A stretch of DNA of 64,000 nucleotides from Mycobacteriaceae bacterium (lineage in GTDB: Bacteria > Pseudomonadota > Gammaproteobacteria > Burkholderiales > Burkholderiaceae_D): positions 1 through 64,000 of the forward strand of contig CAJCHO010000087.1 of assembly GCA_903970145.1 (NCBI GenBank), given 5' to 3'. The position numbers and the translations under genes are program-made. A model generated the notes under the pieces. That model saw nothing but the letters and a program-made list of their open reading frames with translations. It did no database searches and was not told where the DNA came from. Below, piece by piece: positions 44,092 through 53,591 of this stretch (its first letter is position 1; each line of letters begins with the position of its first letter).

Positions 44092-44627
44092 TCGGTGGCG
44101 GGCGTGATTCCGGTGGCGTGATTCTCGACGATCGCTGGAGGTTCGTTGATAGCGAGGCACAGTTTCGCACTCTGAGACCCGGTCAGGCGGCCTACATGCC
44201 TCTGGCAGTCTGGCGCACGGTGCGTGCCGAGCTCCTTGTCACCGGCCGCCCCCTCGGTGTGCTGCTCGGCGCGACCGATGAGCCACGCGAGCTTGCCGAT
44301 GACGTCGGAAAGCTCGCCCTGATTGCCATCCATATCGAGAAATTCTCCGACGGGCGCGGCTATTCGCTGGCGCGTATCGTGCGCGAGCAGCTTGCATATC
44401 GCGGCGAGCTGCGTGCAACGGGCGATGTCCTGCGCGACCAGATCTTCAACCTGTCGCGCTGCGGCTTTGACAGCTTTGCGCTGCGTGAGGACCAGGATGT
44501 CGAAGATGCGTTCAAGGCCTTTTACGACTTTCGCGAGTCGTATCAGGCGAGCGTCGAGCGGCCTACACCGCTTTATCGACGCCGCTTAAGCGCGCTCGCC
44601 GCTCTTGCCGGGGATGAGGCGCCATGA
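44079..44627 (+). CDS. DUF934 protein of the sulfite reductase operon
   Basis: A 182-residue protein of the DUF934 family, starting 13 bases inside cysI and ending four bases inside cysH. It contains the family blocks ELADDVGKLALIAIHIEKFSDGRGYSLARI and ELRATGDVLRDQIFNLSRCGFDSF. DUF934 proteins are constantly paired with CysI in proteobacteria and are thought to help electron delivery or assembly, but the role is not proven. Confidence 0.88.
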   Translation: MSKLIGGGRDSGGVILDDRWRFVDSEAQFRTLRPGQAAYMPLAVWRTVRAELLVTGRPLGVLLGATDEPRELADDVGKLALIAIHIEKFSDGRGYSLARIVREQLAYRGELRATGDVLRDQIFNLSRCGFDSFALREDQDVEDAFKAFYDFRESYQASVERPTPLYRRRLSALAALAGDEAP

Positions 44628-45325
44628 GTCTTGATGAGCGCGTTGCAGAGCTCTCTGCCCTCCTGAATCGAATCGAGGTGCAGTTCGCTCCGGCGCTATT
44701 GATGACCAGCTTCGGTGCCGAAGACATGGTGCTCATCGATGCGATTGCGCGCGGTCGGCTCGGCATTGACATCGCCACCCTCGACACCGGACGACTGCCT
44801 GAACAGACCCATGATCTCTGGCGTACCGTCGAGTCGACCTACGCGCGCAAGGTGCTCTCGTTTCATCCTCAGGCCGAAGCGCTTGGACAGTACATCCGCA
44901 CCAATGGCGCGAATGCCTTTTACGACAGCGTCGCCCAGCGCATGCAATGCTGTGGGATCCGCAAGGTCGAGCCGCTCGGGCGGGCCTTGAAGGGCCGCGC
45001 GGCCTGGATTACGGGCATGCGGCGCGAGCAGGCGGCTTCGCGCGCGTACATCCTCCTGGAGGAAAGCGACGCCGAACACGGTCTCGTGAAATTCAATCCG
45101 CTCGCAGACTGGAGCACCGATGAGGTCTGGCAATACCTCAATCAATACGAGGTTCCTCACAACCGGCTGCACGATCTCGGCTATCCCAGCATTGGCTGCG
45201 CACCCTGCACGCGCGCGATCCAAGCCGGCGAGGATCCAAGGGCCGGGCGCTGGTGGTGGGAGCAGGCCGGTGCCAAGGAATGCGGCCTGCACATCCGTGA
45301 AATTCCCGTGGCGGTGACAGCATGA
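44624..45325 (+). CDS. cysH: assimilatory adenylylsulfate (APS) reductase
   Basis: A 233-residue PAPS/APS reductase-fold enzyme that converts APS to sulfite with a thiol donor. It carries the two Cys pairs that bind a [4Fe-4S] cluster (MQCCGIRKVEP and IGCAPCTRA), which mark APS-using rather than PAPS-using enzymes. The PP-loop region is SFGAEDMVLIDAI. Having no cysC kinase in the operon agrees with direct use of APS. The start overlaps the DUF934 stop, and the stop overlaps the cysD start. Confidence 0.93.
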   Translation: MSLDERVAELSALLNRIEVQFAPALLMTSFGAEDMVLIDAIARGRLGIDIATLDTGRLPEQTHDLWRTVESTYARKVLSFHPQAEALGQYIRTNGANAFYDSVAQRMQCCGIRKVEPLGRALKGRAAWITGMRREQAASRAYILLEESDAEHGLVKFNPLADWSTDEVWQYLNQYEVPHNRLHDLGYPSIGCAPCTRAIQAGEDPRAGRWWWEQAGAKECGLHIREIPVAVTA

Positions 45326-46299
45326 ATCTGGATAGCGATCTGCTCGAGGGCAGTCCACCAATCGGGGCAGCGCGGCAGGTCCGCGAGCCTGCGATAAGGT
45401 CGCTTGGCGACGAGCAGCTTGTTTGGCTCGAATCCGAGGCGATTCACATCATGCGCGAGGTGGCAGCGCAGTGCAAAAATCCCGTGCTGCTGTTTTCCGG
45501 TGGCAAGGACTCAATCGTTTTGCTGCGCCTCGCAGAAAAGGCCTTTCGTCCGGGGCGCTTTCCGTTTCCCCTGATGCACATCGACACCGGACACAATTTC
45601 CCCGAAGTCATCGAGTTTCGCGATCTGCGCGCACACGAGTTGGGAGAGCGGCTCATCGTGCGTTCGGTTGAGGACTCGATGCGGACCGGGCGGGTGCGCC
45701 TGAAATCAGCCGATGAGAGTCGCAACCCGCATCAGAGCGTTACCCTGCTCGATGCGATCGAAGAGTTCGGCTTTGACGCCTGCTTTGGTGGGGCGCGTCG
45801 CGACGAGGAAAAGGCGCGCGCCAAGGAGCGCATTTTTTCGTTTCGCGATAGTTTCGGACAGTGGGACCCCAAGAATCAGCGTCCGGAACTCTGGAGTATC
45901 TACAACGCGCGCGTCCACGCGGGCGAGCACATGCGCGTGTTTCCCATCTCCAACTGGACCGAACTCGATGTCTGGCAGTACATCGCCCGCGAAAAGCTCG
46001 CTGTACCGTCGATCTACTTCTCGCACACCCGGGAACTGGTGCGTCGCAATGGTGCCCTGTTGCCGGTCTCGCACCTTGTCAAGGCAGAGGCCGGCGAGAC
46101 CGTGCAGTCGCTGCGAGTCCGGTTTCGAACCGTCGGCGATATGACCTGCACGGCGCCCGTTGAATCGCACGCCAGTTCCCTTGAGTCGATTATCGCCGAG
46201 ACGGCCGCTACCCGCATCACCGAACGCGGGGCCACGCGCATCGATGACCAGACCTCGGAAGCAGCCATGGAGCTGCGCAAGAAGGAAGGATATTTCTGA
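45322..46299 (+). CDS. cysD: sulfate adenylyltransferase small subunit
   Basis: A 325-residue ATP sulfurylase catalytic subunit that forms APS from sulfate and ATP together with CysN. The PP-loop is LLFSGGKDSIVLLRLA, followed by PFPLMHIDTGHNFPEVIEFRD, the DACFGGARRDEEKARAKER loop and the C-terminal MELRKKEGYF. A short N-terminal extension (about 25 residues) precedes the conserved LVWLESEAIHIMREV. Start and stop overlap neighbouring genes. Confidence 0.95.
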   Translation: MNLDSDLLEGSPPIGAARQVREPAIRSLGDEQLVWLESEAIHIMREVAAQCKNPVLLFSGGKDSIVLLRLAEKAFRPGRFPFPLMHIDTGHNFPEVIEFRDLRAHELGERLIVRSVEDSMRTGRVRLKSADESRNPHQSVTLLDAIEEFGFDACFGGARRDEEKARAKERIFSFRDSFGQWDPKNQRPELWSIYNARVHAGEHMRVFPISNWTELDVWQYIAREKLAVPSIYFSHTRELVRRNGALLPVSHLVKAEAGETVQSLRVRFRTVGDMTCTAPVESHASSLESIIAETAATRITERGATRIDDQTSEAAMELRKKEGYF

Positions 46300-47591
46300 T
46301 GGCTGATCGAAGCGTATTGCGCTTTTCGACCGCCGGCAGCGTCGATGACGGCAAGAGCACCCTGATTGGGCGGCTCCTCTTTGACGCAAAGTCGATCCTA
46401 GAGGACCAGCTCAGCAATCTTGCGCGGGTAACCGCCAGGCGCGGGGGCGTAGGCGGCAACACCGATTCGGATATGGAGCTGGATCTGGCCCTTTTGACGG
46501 ACGGGCTGATCGCCGAGCGCGAGCAGGGCATCACCATCGATGTCGCCTATCGCTATTTTTCGACGCCCGAGCGCAAGTTCATCATCGCCGACACCCCGGG
46601 CCATGAACAGTACACGCGCAATATGGTGACTGGCGCCTCGACGGCCGACCTGACGATTATCCTCGTCGACGCAAAAAAGGGACTCTCAACCCAATCCCTG
46701 CGCCACGCGCTCGTCGCATCCTTGCTGGGCATTCGCCACATCGTCGTCGCGATCAACAAGATGGACCTCGTGGACTGGTCCCTTGAGCGGTTTTCAGAGA
46801 TTCGTGGCCACCTCGAGGCGCTGCGCGGGCGCCTGCAACTGCCTGAACTCCATGTGCTACCCCTCTCGGCGCTGCTTGGCGACATGGTCGTCTCGCGCGG
46901 CGCGCATCTTGACTGGTACAAGGGCCCAACCCTACTCGAGATTCTCGAGGCGGCTGGACTTGACGGCGATGACGGCGAGGCGCTGCGCTTTCCGGTACAG
47001 CTGGTCAGTCGACCTGGCATCCCTGGGGCCTATGCGCGCGGCTATATGGGGCGCATCGAGGCCGGCAAAGTGGCGCGTGGTGATCGGGTAGTGGTCGAGC
47101 CCGGCGGACTCGTCACCAGAGTGCGCGATATCCTCACCTTCGAGGGCTCTTTGACCGATGCCAGCGCTCCGCAGTCGGTTACCCTGATCCTCGAGGATGA
47201 GCTTGATGTCTCGCGCGGCGATCTGATTGCCCACGAGCACGCCCGTCAGAGGGTCGCACACCAGTGCACTGCCATGGTGTGCTGGATGGATCGCGAAGCA
47301 CTCGACCCGAACCGCAAGTACCTGTTGCAGCAAAATTCGCGCGTGGCCAAGGTTCGGGTCTCGTCGATCGACTATGTGCTTGACATCGCGAGTCTGGCTC
47401 CAGAGGGACGCAGTACCACGCTGCAGATGAACGACATCGGGCAAGTCGTGCTGCAATCGCGCGAGGCGCTTCTGCTTGACGATTACGCGAGTCACCGCGG
47501 TACCGGTGGCTTCATTCTGATCGATGAGACCAACAACCATACGGTGGCGGCCGGGATGGTGGTCAGCCGTGACCCGGAGCACGTCGCATGA
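46299..47591 (+). CDS. cysN: sulfate adenylyltransferase large subunit (GTPase)
   Basis: A 430-residue EF-Tu-like GTPase regulating CysD. G1 is GSVDDGKST, G3 DTPGHEQYTRNM and G4 NKMD. Beta-barrel domains 2 and 3 follow (SRPGIPGAYARGYMGRIEAG). No APS kinase domain is fused at the C-terminus, consistent with the APS reductase route. The ATG overlaps the cysD stop. Confidence 0.95.
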   Translation: MADRSVLRFSTAGSVDDGKSTLIGRLLFDAKSILEDQLSNLARVTARRGGVGGNTDSDMELDLALLTDGLIAEREQGITIDVAYRYFSTPERKFIIADTPGHEQYTRNMVTGASTADLTIILVDAKKGLSTQSLRHALVASLLGIRHIVVAINKMDLVDWSLERFSEIRGHLEALRGRLQLPELHVLPLSALLGDMVVSRGAHLDWYKGPTLLEILEAAGLDGDDGEALRFPVQLVSRPGIPGAYARGYMGRIEAGKVARGDRVVVEPGGLVTRVRDILTFEGSLTDASAPQSVTLILEDELDVSRGDLIAHEHARQRVAHQCTAMVCWMDREALDPNRKYLLQQNSRVAKVRVSSIDYVLDIASLAPEGRSTTLQMNDIGQVVLQSREALLLDDYASHRGTGGFILIDETNNHTVAAGMVVSRDPEHVA

Positions 47592-48352
47592 ACAAGGTCT
47601 TTCTGGTCGGTGCCGGACCGGGTGCCCCCGATCTTCTGACGGTGCGTGCCCATCGGCTGATCGAGAAGGCAGACATCGTTTTTTACGATGCCCTGATCGA
47701 TCCGCGTATGCTCGAGCTCGCCAGCCACGCGCGCAAGATCGCGGTTGGCAAACGTTGCGGCCGGCATTCGAGCGCGCAGCAATTCATTAACCGGCGGCTC
47801 ATCGAGGCAGCCAGGGAATATGCATGCGTGGTGCGCTTAAAAGGGGGTGACCCAATGCTTTTTGGCCGCGCCCAGGAAGAGATCGACGCACTTAACAAGG
47901 CCGGTGTGGAGGTCGAGGTCGTGCCGGGTGTCACTGCGGCGCTCGCCGCGGGCGCGGCGCTCGGTGTGTCTCTGACCCGCCGCTCACTGGCACGCTCGGT
48001 GGTATTTGCAACTCCGCGCGTCGGCGCGAACGAGGGGCAGTCGGATTGGCAGCGCGCAGCGGCGAGCGCGGATACGCTCGTGCTCTACATGGCGGCAGGG
48101 GAGATCGAGCGCTGTGCGCTGGAGCTTCTGGCGGGGGGCCGCTCACCCGACACGCCAGTGGCAATTGTCTACGGCGCCTCCTGGCCCGATTCGCAACACG
48201 GCTTTGCCTTATTGGGTGAATTGGCCAGGGGTTGCGGTATGCCCCTTAGTTCTACTACGCTGCCCTGCACCATTTGCATTGGCGAGGTGTACCGTGAGCG
48301 CTACGTGCAATCGCTAGTGGAGCGCAGCCGCGCGTTCGGCAAGGCCGCCTAG
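47588..48352 (+). CDS. cobA: uroporphyrinogen-III C-methyltransferase
   Basis: A 254-residue SAM-dependent methyltransferase making precorrin-2, the first committed step to siroheme, the CysI cofactor. The SAM-binding GAGPGAPDLLTVRA start, RLKGGDPMLFGRAQEE and the VVPGVTAALAAGAALG block are all present. It is a stand-alone CobA domain without the CysG dehydrogenase/chelatase half, so those steps must be encoded elsewhere. Last gene of the cys operon, with a four-base overlap to cysN. Confidence 0.93.
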   Translation: MNKVFLVGAGPGAPDLLTVRAHRLIEKADIVFYDALIDPRMLELASHARKIAVGKRCGRHSSAQQFINRRLIEAAREYACVVRLKGGDPMLFGRAQEEIDALNKAGVEVEVVPGVTAALAAGAALGVSLTRRSLARSVVFATPRVGANEGQSDWQRAAASADTLVLYMAAGEIERCALELLAGGRSPDTPVAIVYGASWPDSQHGFALLGELARGCGMPLSSTTLPCTICIGEVYRERYVQSLVERSRAFGKAA

Positions 48353-48454
48353 GATCCGCGCGGTACCTGTGAACCGAGTCTGAATACCTGACTCCAACCT
48401 ATCGCGGCTGATCCGCTATGATGTCCATCCCGCGCAATTGATTCCAGGCACTCC

Positions 48455-48916
48455 ATGACAGAAGCCGGCACTCCGATCGAGGCGCTCCTTGCCAGCGCGC
48501 ACCAACGCGCGCTTAGCGGTAAGCTCAGCTATCAGGGCGTGGTCACGCCGACCGAAGCCTGGGAACTGATGCAGGACAAGCAGGCTCACCTCATCGACGT
48601 GCGCAGCGCCTTCGAATGGGAGTACGTAGGCCATATCCCCGGCAGTACGCTCGTGGAGTGGAAGCACCTTCCCGGGGGCGAGTTCAACGTCGATTTTCTG
48701 TCCCAGCTCGCCGAGGTCGGCGGCAAGTCAGAGAACTATCTTTTCCTGTGTCGCAGCGGCGCGCGTTCGCACGCCGCGGCGACAGCTGCCGCTGCGGCAG
48801 GCTACCGCGGGGCATTCAATATTTTAGAAGGATTCGAGGGAGACCTCGATGCACACAAGCAGCGTGGAAAAACCGGTGGCTGGCGACATGCCGGCTTGCC
48901 GTGGGTCCAGGGCTAA
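48455..48916 (+). CDS. rhodanese-like protein
   Basis: A 153-residue single-domain rhodanese. The active-site loop is LCRSGARSHAAAT with Cys as the sulfur-carrying residue; the N-terminal element HLIDVRSAFEWEYVGHIPGS is the family's substrate-side motif. It is short, probably cytoplasmic and follows the cys operon by about 100 bases, so it may handle sulfane sulfur. The ribosome site is weak. Confidence 0.88.
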   Translation: MTEAGTPIEALLASAHQRALSGKLSYQGVVTPTEAWELMQDKQAHLIDVRSAFEWEYVGHIPGSTLVEWKHLPGGEFNVDFLSQLAEVGGKSENYLFLCRSGARSHAAATAAAAAGYRGAFNILEGFEGDLDAHKQRGKTGGWRHAGLPWVQG

Positions 48917-48958
48917 GCACCCGAGGATCCACACTCACCTTAACCAGGAGGCGCAATC

Positions 48959-49600
48959 ATGGCATTACGAATTGGCGACATAGCACCCGACTTTACCCAG
49001 GAATCGACGGCCGGGCCGGTGCATTTCCATGAGTGGCTGGGAGACAGCTGGGGGATTCTGTTTTCACACCCCAAGGATTTCACGCCGGTCTGCACCACTG
49101 AGCTTGGCTACACGGCCAAGCTCAAGGAGCAGTTCGCCAAGCGCAACGTCAAGGTGCTTGCTGTCTCTGTCGATGCGCTGGATTCGCATACCAAGTGGGT
49201 CGGTGATATCAATGAGACCCAGAAGACCACGGTGAACTTCCCGATCCTGGCAGATCCCGATCGCAAGGTATCGGATCTCTACGACATGATTCATCCGAAC
49301 GCCAACGACACCTTCACGGTGCGCTCGGTGTTTTTCATTGATCCCAAGAAGAAGGTGCGCGCCACCATCACCTATCCGGCCAGTACCGGTCGCAATTTCG
49401 ATGAAGTAGTGCGGGTGATCGATTCGCTCCAGCTCACCGACAATTACAGCGTGGCCACTCCGGTGAACTGGAAGTACGGCGAAGACGTCATCATCGTGCC
49501 TTCGCTGCAGGATCCTGAGGTGATCAAGCAGAAATTTCCGAAGGGATATACTGCGGTAAAGCCATACCTGCGGATTACCCCGCAACCCAACTTGCCATGA
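48959..49600 (+). CDS. 1-Cys peroxiredoxin (Prx6-type)
   Basis: A 213-residue peroxidase that reduces hydrogen peroxide or organic hydroperoxides. The peroxidatic Cys is in FTPVCTTELG; Arg and Thr partners are in the same block. The C-terminal NWKYGEDVIIVPSL and YTAVKPYLRITPQP are the Prx6 signature. AGGAGG lies before the ATG. Its stop overlaps the dsbB start. Confidence 0.93.
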   Translation: MALRIGDIAPDFTQESTAGPVHFHEWLGDSWGILFSHPKDFTPVCTTELGYTAKLKEQFAKRNVKVLAVSVDALDSHTKWVGDINETQKTTVNFPILADPDRKVSDLYDMIHPNANDTFTVRSVFFIDPKKKVRATITYPASTGRNFDEVVRVIDSLQLTDNYSVATPVNWKYGEDVIIVPSLQDPEVIKQKFPKGYTAVKPYLRITPQPNLP

Positions 49601-50115
49601 CGATTTCTTCACTTGGACCAAGAAAGCTCGCCCTCGCGGGCTTTTTTGTTTGTGCTGGCCTGATCGGCTTCGCACTGTATCTGCAGTACTTTGAGAATCT
49701 TGAACCCTGCCCCCTGTGCATGCTGCAGCGCATCTGCTTTTTTGCACTGGGCATCTTGTTCCTCTTGGCGGCAATACAGGGTCCGGGCAAGCTCGGGGTG
49801 CGAATTTACGCGATCCTGGAGTTCGCGGTTGCGGCGACGGGTCTGGGCTTTGCGAGCCGTCACGTACTCTTGCAGTGGTTTCCACCGGACGTGTCTGCCT
49901 GTACCGCGGATCTATTCTTTCAGCTCAGCCGCTTTCCCGTGCTGCGCGTCGTTCGCAAGGCCCTCGAGGCGACAGGGGACTGTGCCAAGGTCGACTGGAC
50001 CCTCTTTGGACTGTCGATCGCCCAGTGGTCGTGGATCTGGTTTGCAATTTTGGTCGTCTTTGCGATCTGGCTCTTTAGACTCGCACCCCAGGCCAGCGCC
50101 CGCCGCCCTGGCTGA
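49597..50115 (+). CDS. dsbB: disulfide bond formation protein B
   Basis: A 172-residue four-helix inner-membrane protein that reoxidises DsbA using ubiquinone. The first periplasmic Cys pair is CPLC; the second pair is formed by CTADLFFQ and ATGDCAKVDW. The ATG overlaps the peroxiredoxin stop (ATGA). A terminator-like hairpin lies inside codons 9-17, which could reduce its expression relative to the peroxiredoxin. Confidence 0.9.
   Translation: MTISSLGPRKLALAGFFVCAGLIGFALYLQYFENLEPCPLCMLQRICFFALGILFLLAAIQGPGKLGVRIYAILEFAVAATGLGFASRHVLLQWFPPDVSACTADLFFQLSRFPVLRVVRKALEATGDCAKVDWTLFGLSIAQWSWIWFAILVVFAIWLFRLAPQASARRPG
49623..49647 (+). terminator. terminator-like hairpin inside the start of dsbB
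   Basis: AAAGCTCGC-CCTC-GCGGGCTTT forms a 9-bp stem with one wobble, followed by six T from 49642 on. It looks like a genuine intrinsic terminator but lies 26 bases inside the dsbB frame, so it may end most peroxiredoxin transcripts and limit dsbB, unless translation of the leader prevents folding. Confidence 0.6.
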
Positions 50116-50136
50116 GATGGCTACACAGTACCGATC

Positions 50137-50694
50137 ATGAACAAGGCGTTCACCAAGGAATCGGACGACGCCGAAGAAGACGAGCTACCAGAAACCGCCG
50201 GGGTGCCGGTGGGCAGCAAGAACTACATGACACCCACGGGTTACGCGCGGCTGCGCGCGGAATTCATGAATCTCCTGGATGTCGAGCGGCCCGAAGTCGT
50301 GCGCATCGTCTCCTGGGCAGCTTCCAATGGCGATCGTTCCGAGAATGGCGACTACATCTATGGCAAGCGGCGCCTGCGCGAAATCGATCGGCGCCTGCGC
50401 TTTCTCACCAAGCGCCTCGACATCGCTGAAGTCGTCGATCCGGCGGGTCAGCAGAATATCGATCAGGTGTTCTTTGGCGCGACGGTTACCTACGCCAATG
50501 AGCGCGGCGACGAGGCGTGCCTGACGATAGTTGGCGTCGACGAGGCGGAACCTTTGTCCGGCAAGGTGAGTTGGGTTTCACCGATCGCGCGCGCTTTCCT
50601 GAAGGCGCGCGTGGGCGATCAGGTGACGCTACGAACGCCAGGCGGCGAGGAGTTACTCGAGATACTCGAGATCCGCTATCGACTCGAGCGCTAG
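50137..50694 (+). CDS. greB: transcription elongation factor GreB
   Basis: A 185-residue Gre factor that rescues backtracked RNA polymerase by stimulating transcript cleavage. The N-terminal coiled coil carries the acidic tip residues in NGDRSENGDYIYGKRRLREIDRRLRFL, and the C-terminal FKBP-like domain ends in LLEILEIRYRLE. An acidic N-terminal extension (about 1-30) precedes the family start near KNYMTPTGYARL. It is convergent with potI, with four overlapping bases. Confidence 0.95.
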   Translation: MNKAFTKESDDAEEDELPETAGVPVGSKNYMTPTGYARLRAEFMNLLDVERPEVVRIVSWAASNGDRSENGDYIYGKRRLREIDRRLRFLTKRLDIAEVVDPAGQQNIDQVFFGATVTYANERGDEACLTIVGVDEAEPLSGKVSWVSPIARAFLKARVGDQVTLRTPGGEELLEILEIRYRLER

Positions 50695-51536
50695 GCGCGC
50701 GCCGGAGCCTCGCGAAAGGCCTCGGCGATCTCGCGCGACAGGCGTTTCTCGCGGCGATTCATGTAAATGCTTGCGCCCACCACTCCGACGGTCACAATGG
50801 TGACGATCACCGTGGCAATCGCGTTGACCTCCGGATTTAGCCCCAGGCGCGCGCGCGAGAAGACGACCATGGGGAGCGTGACCGATCCCGGGCCTGAGAG
50901 GAACGACGAGATCAGTACGTCATCCATCGAGATCGTGAAGGTCAACAGCCACGCCGAGACGATCGATTGTGCAATCAACGGCAGGGTGACCAGCACGAAT
51001 ACCTGCAAAGGCGCGCAGCCCAGATCCATCGCTGCTTCCTCGAGCGAGTGGTCGATCTCGCGCAGGCGCGCCTGAATCGATACTGCCGCGTAGGCCATGC
51101 CGACCAGTGTATGACCAAGCCAGATGGTGATAAGGCCGCGATCCGGCCAGCCAAGCGTCTTTTGCAGCGAAACCATGAACAGCAGTAGCGACAGGCCGAT
51201 GACGATCTCGGGCATTACCAGCGGTGCGGCGAGCATGCCCGAAAATAGCATGCGCCCGGAAAAGCGTCGGTAGCGCACCAGCGCGAAGGCGGCCAGGGTG
51301 CCAAAAATCGCCGATGAGGTGGCTGACAGCACGGCGATTCTCAGCGACAGACTGGTCGCGGCGAGGATATCGTCATCGTGTAGCAATGCGCGATACCAGT
51401 TCAGCGAGAAGCTCTCCCAGACGGTGACCAGGCGCGACTCGTTGAACGAGAAAATCACCAGCGTCAGGATCGGCAGGTAAAGAAACAGATAGACGATGGC
51501 AAGCGTCGTCCAGGAAAACCAGCGGCTGGACTTCAT
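50691..51536 (-). CDS. potI: polyamine ABC transporter permease PotI-like
   Basis: A 281-residue inner-membrane permease of the PotC/PotI group with six predicted spans. The coupling EAA motif is EEAAMDLGCAPLQVFVLVTLPLI. It pairs with PotH as the membrane channel. Last gene of the minus-strand potFGHI operon, overlapping potH by four bases. Confidence 0.92.
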   Translation of the reverse strand: MKSSRWFSWTTLAIVYLFLYLPILTLVIFSFNESRLVTVWESFSLNWYRALLHDDDILAATSLSLRIAVLSATSSAIFGTLAAFALVRYRRFSGRMLFSGMLAAPLVMPEIVIGLSLLLFMVSLQKTLGWPDRGLITIWLGHTLVGMAYAAVSIQARLREIDHSLEEAAMDLGCAPLQVFVLVTLPLIAQSIVSAWLLTFTISMDDVLISSFLSGPGSVTLPMVVFSRARLGLNPEVNAIATVIVTIVTVGVVGASIYMNRREKRLSREIAEAFREAPARA

Positions 51537-52441
51537 GCCAGCACCCCACCGCCCGGTTTCTTTTCTTCCCGGGTCAGCAGCACGAAGGGCACCAGCACCA
51601 CCATGATGAGCACCACTGCCACGGTCGCCGCCATCGGCCAGTCCTGATTGCTGAACATCTCATCCCAGAGCACGCGCCCGATCATGACGGTATTGGATCC
51701 GCCGAGTAGCTCCGGAATCACATACTCGCCGACCGCCGGGATGAACACCAGCATCGAGCCCGCGAGGACGCCCGACAGCGATAACGGGACGGTGACCTTC
51801 CAGAATGCGACCCAGGGGGTCGCCCCGAGATCGAGCGCTGCTTCCAGGAAACGGCCGTCCTGCTTGACAAGATTAGAATAGAGCGGCAGCACCATGAAGG
51901 GCAGATAGGCGTAGATCATGCCCAGACACAGCGAGAACTGGGTATTCAACAACTGCATCGGCTCGTCGATCGCGTGCAGCGCGAGCAGCACGTTGTTCAG
52001 TATGCCGTTCGAGGCCAGTATGCCCTTCCAGGCATAGATACGGATCAGGAAGGACGTCCAGAACGGCAGAATCACCAGCATCATCAGGATCGGCCGATTA
52101 GCCGGCTTGGCGCGTGACATTGCGTAGGCAAACGGATAGCCGATCAGAAGACTGAAGACCGTAGTAATGAGCGCGTAGGCGAGCGAGCTGCAGAGGGTGT
52201 ACAGATACAGTTTGTCCTCGGTCAGGAAGGTGTAGTTGGCGAATTTCACGCGCAACAGCATGACGCCATCCTGCAGGCTGACGAGGTCGGCAAAGGGGCT
52301 GGTGCTGCCTTCGGTCGTGTCCGAGACACTGATCTTGAAGATGATCAGAAACGGCACCAGAAAGAACACCAGCAGCCACAGGAAGGGGATGCCGATAACC
52401 GTCTTGCGGCCCCAGTTGATAGCGCGCATCTTTGCCAGCAT
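51533..52441 (-). CDS. potH: polyamine ABC transporter permease PotH-like
   Basis: A 302-residue permease of the PotB/PotH group. ATG 52441 is two bases past the ATP-binding gene stop; in-frame sequence further upstream belongs to potG. The EAA coupling loop is LEAALDLGATPWVAFWKVTVPLSLSG and the C-terminal extension after GRVLWDEMFSNQDWP is family-typical. It forms the channel with PotI. Confidence 0.92.
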   Translation of the reverse strand: MLAKMRAINWGRKTVIGIPFLWLLVFFLVPFLIIFKISVSDTTEGSTSPFADLVSLQDGVMLLRVKFANYTFLTEDKLYLYTLCSSLAYALITTVFSLLIGYPFAYAMSRAKPANRPILMMLVILPFWTSFLIRIYAWKGILASNGILNNVLLALHAIDEPMQLLNTQFSLCLGMIYAYLPFMVLPLYSNLVKQDGRFLEAALDLGATPWVAFWKVTVPLSLSGVLAGSMLVFIPAVGEYVIPELLGGSNTVMIGRVLWDEMFSNQDWPMAATVAVVLIMVVLVPFVLLTREEKKPGGGVLA

Positions 52442-52443
52442 GA

Positions 52444-53574
52444 TCAGTGGGTCAAGACTATGATGGCGAGCTTGGCCCAGCTGGCGAAGACTTTGTCTCC
52501 CCAGGTCGGTGCGTCGCTCTGATGGCGCTCGGTATTGGGCACGGTCGCTTCGATGCGCTTGCCGGTAGCGGTTTTCAGGTGATAGACGGTGTGGCTGCCC
52601 AGATAGGCGATGTCGGCGACTTCGGCCTCGACCCAATTGAAGGCCTCCTCTGGCCGCTCGCGCGAGATATGCATTTTCTCGGGACGCACGGCGACCGTGA
52701 GCGGCATGCCGATGGTTCCCGAGACCCCATGACCGACGAAGTGTCGGCATTCCGGGGTATCGACGATGACATGGTCGGGCTCGTCGACCGACAGGGTGCC
52801 TTCGAAGAGATTAACATCGCCAACGAAATCCGCGACGAAGCGGCAATTCGGAGTCTCGTAGACCTCGCTGGGCGAGCCGATCTGCAGGAATTCGCCCTCG
52901 CTCATCACCGCGATGCGCTTGGACATCGTCATCGCTTCTTCCTGATCGTGCGTGACCATCACGCAGGTCACGCCGACCTGCTCGAGAATGTTTACCAGTT
53001 CGAGCTGGGTGGTCTCGCGCAGTTTCTTGTCGAGCGCGCCAAGCGGCTCGTCGAGCAATAGGAGCTGCGGCTGCAGGGCGAGGCTGCGTGCCAGCGCCAC
53101 GCGCTGTTGCTGGCCACCCGAGAGTTGGTGCGGCTTGCGCTTGGCGTAGGCACTCAGTTGAACCAGCGCGAGCAGGCTCTCGACGCGCTCCTTGATGTCG
53201 CTGCGCGCTGGGGTGGCGCGGCGCAGGCCGAAGGCGACATTCTCCCAGACCGTCAGGTGCGGAAAGAGCGCGTAGGACTGGAACATCATGTTGATTGGCC
53301 GCCGATAGGGTGGCACATGGGTGATGTCCTGGCCGGCGAGGACAATACGACCCGAGCTTGGTGATTCGAATCCGGCGAGCATGCGCAAGAGCGTTGACTT
53401 GCCGCATCCTGAACTGCCGAGCAGAGCGAACAGCTCGCCGCGTGCGATGTCGACTGAGACCGAGTTGACGGCGGTAATGCCGTCAAACTGCTTGGTCAGT
53501 CTTTCGATTTTCAGGAATGCCTGGGATGAGCTCGCGCCCTGGGCGCCGCTTGCTGCTGGACCCGCTGTTGTCAT
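52444..53574 (-). CDS. potG: polyamine ABC transporter ATP-binding protein PotG-like
   Basis: A 376-residue ATPase. Walker A is GSSGCGKST, the signature LSGGQQQR, Walker B LLLLDEP, and the switch is [12 protein letters not shown]. The C-terminal TOBE domain (about 290-360) carries family sequence [14 protein letters not shown]. It energises the PotFGHI importer. It lies 17 bases after potF. Confidence 0.94.
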   Translation of the reverse strand: MTTAGPAASGAQGASSSQAFLKIERLTKQFDGITAVNSVSVDIARGELFALLGSSGCGKSTLLRMLAGFESPSSGRIVLAGQDITHVPPYRRPINMMFQSYALFPHLTVWENVAFGLRRATPARSDIKERVESLLALVQLSAYAKRKPHQLSGGQQQRVALARSLALQPQLLLLDEPLGALDKKLRETTQLELVNILEQVGVTCVMVTHDQEEAMTMSKRIAVMSEGEFLQIGSPSEVYETPNCRFVADFVGDVNLFEGTLSVDEPDHVIVDTPECRHFVGHGVSGTIGMPLTVAVRPEKMHISRERPEEAFNWVEAEVADIAYLGSHTVYHLKTATGKRIEATVPNTERHQSDAPTWGDKVFASWAKLAIIVLTH

Positions 53575-53591
53575 GGTGGATTGGCTGCTTA

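Noticed and set aside
49064-49885. 273-codon minus-strand frame
   Set aside because: Antisense of the peroxiredoxin and dsbB genes.
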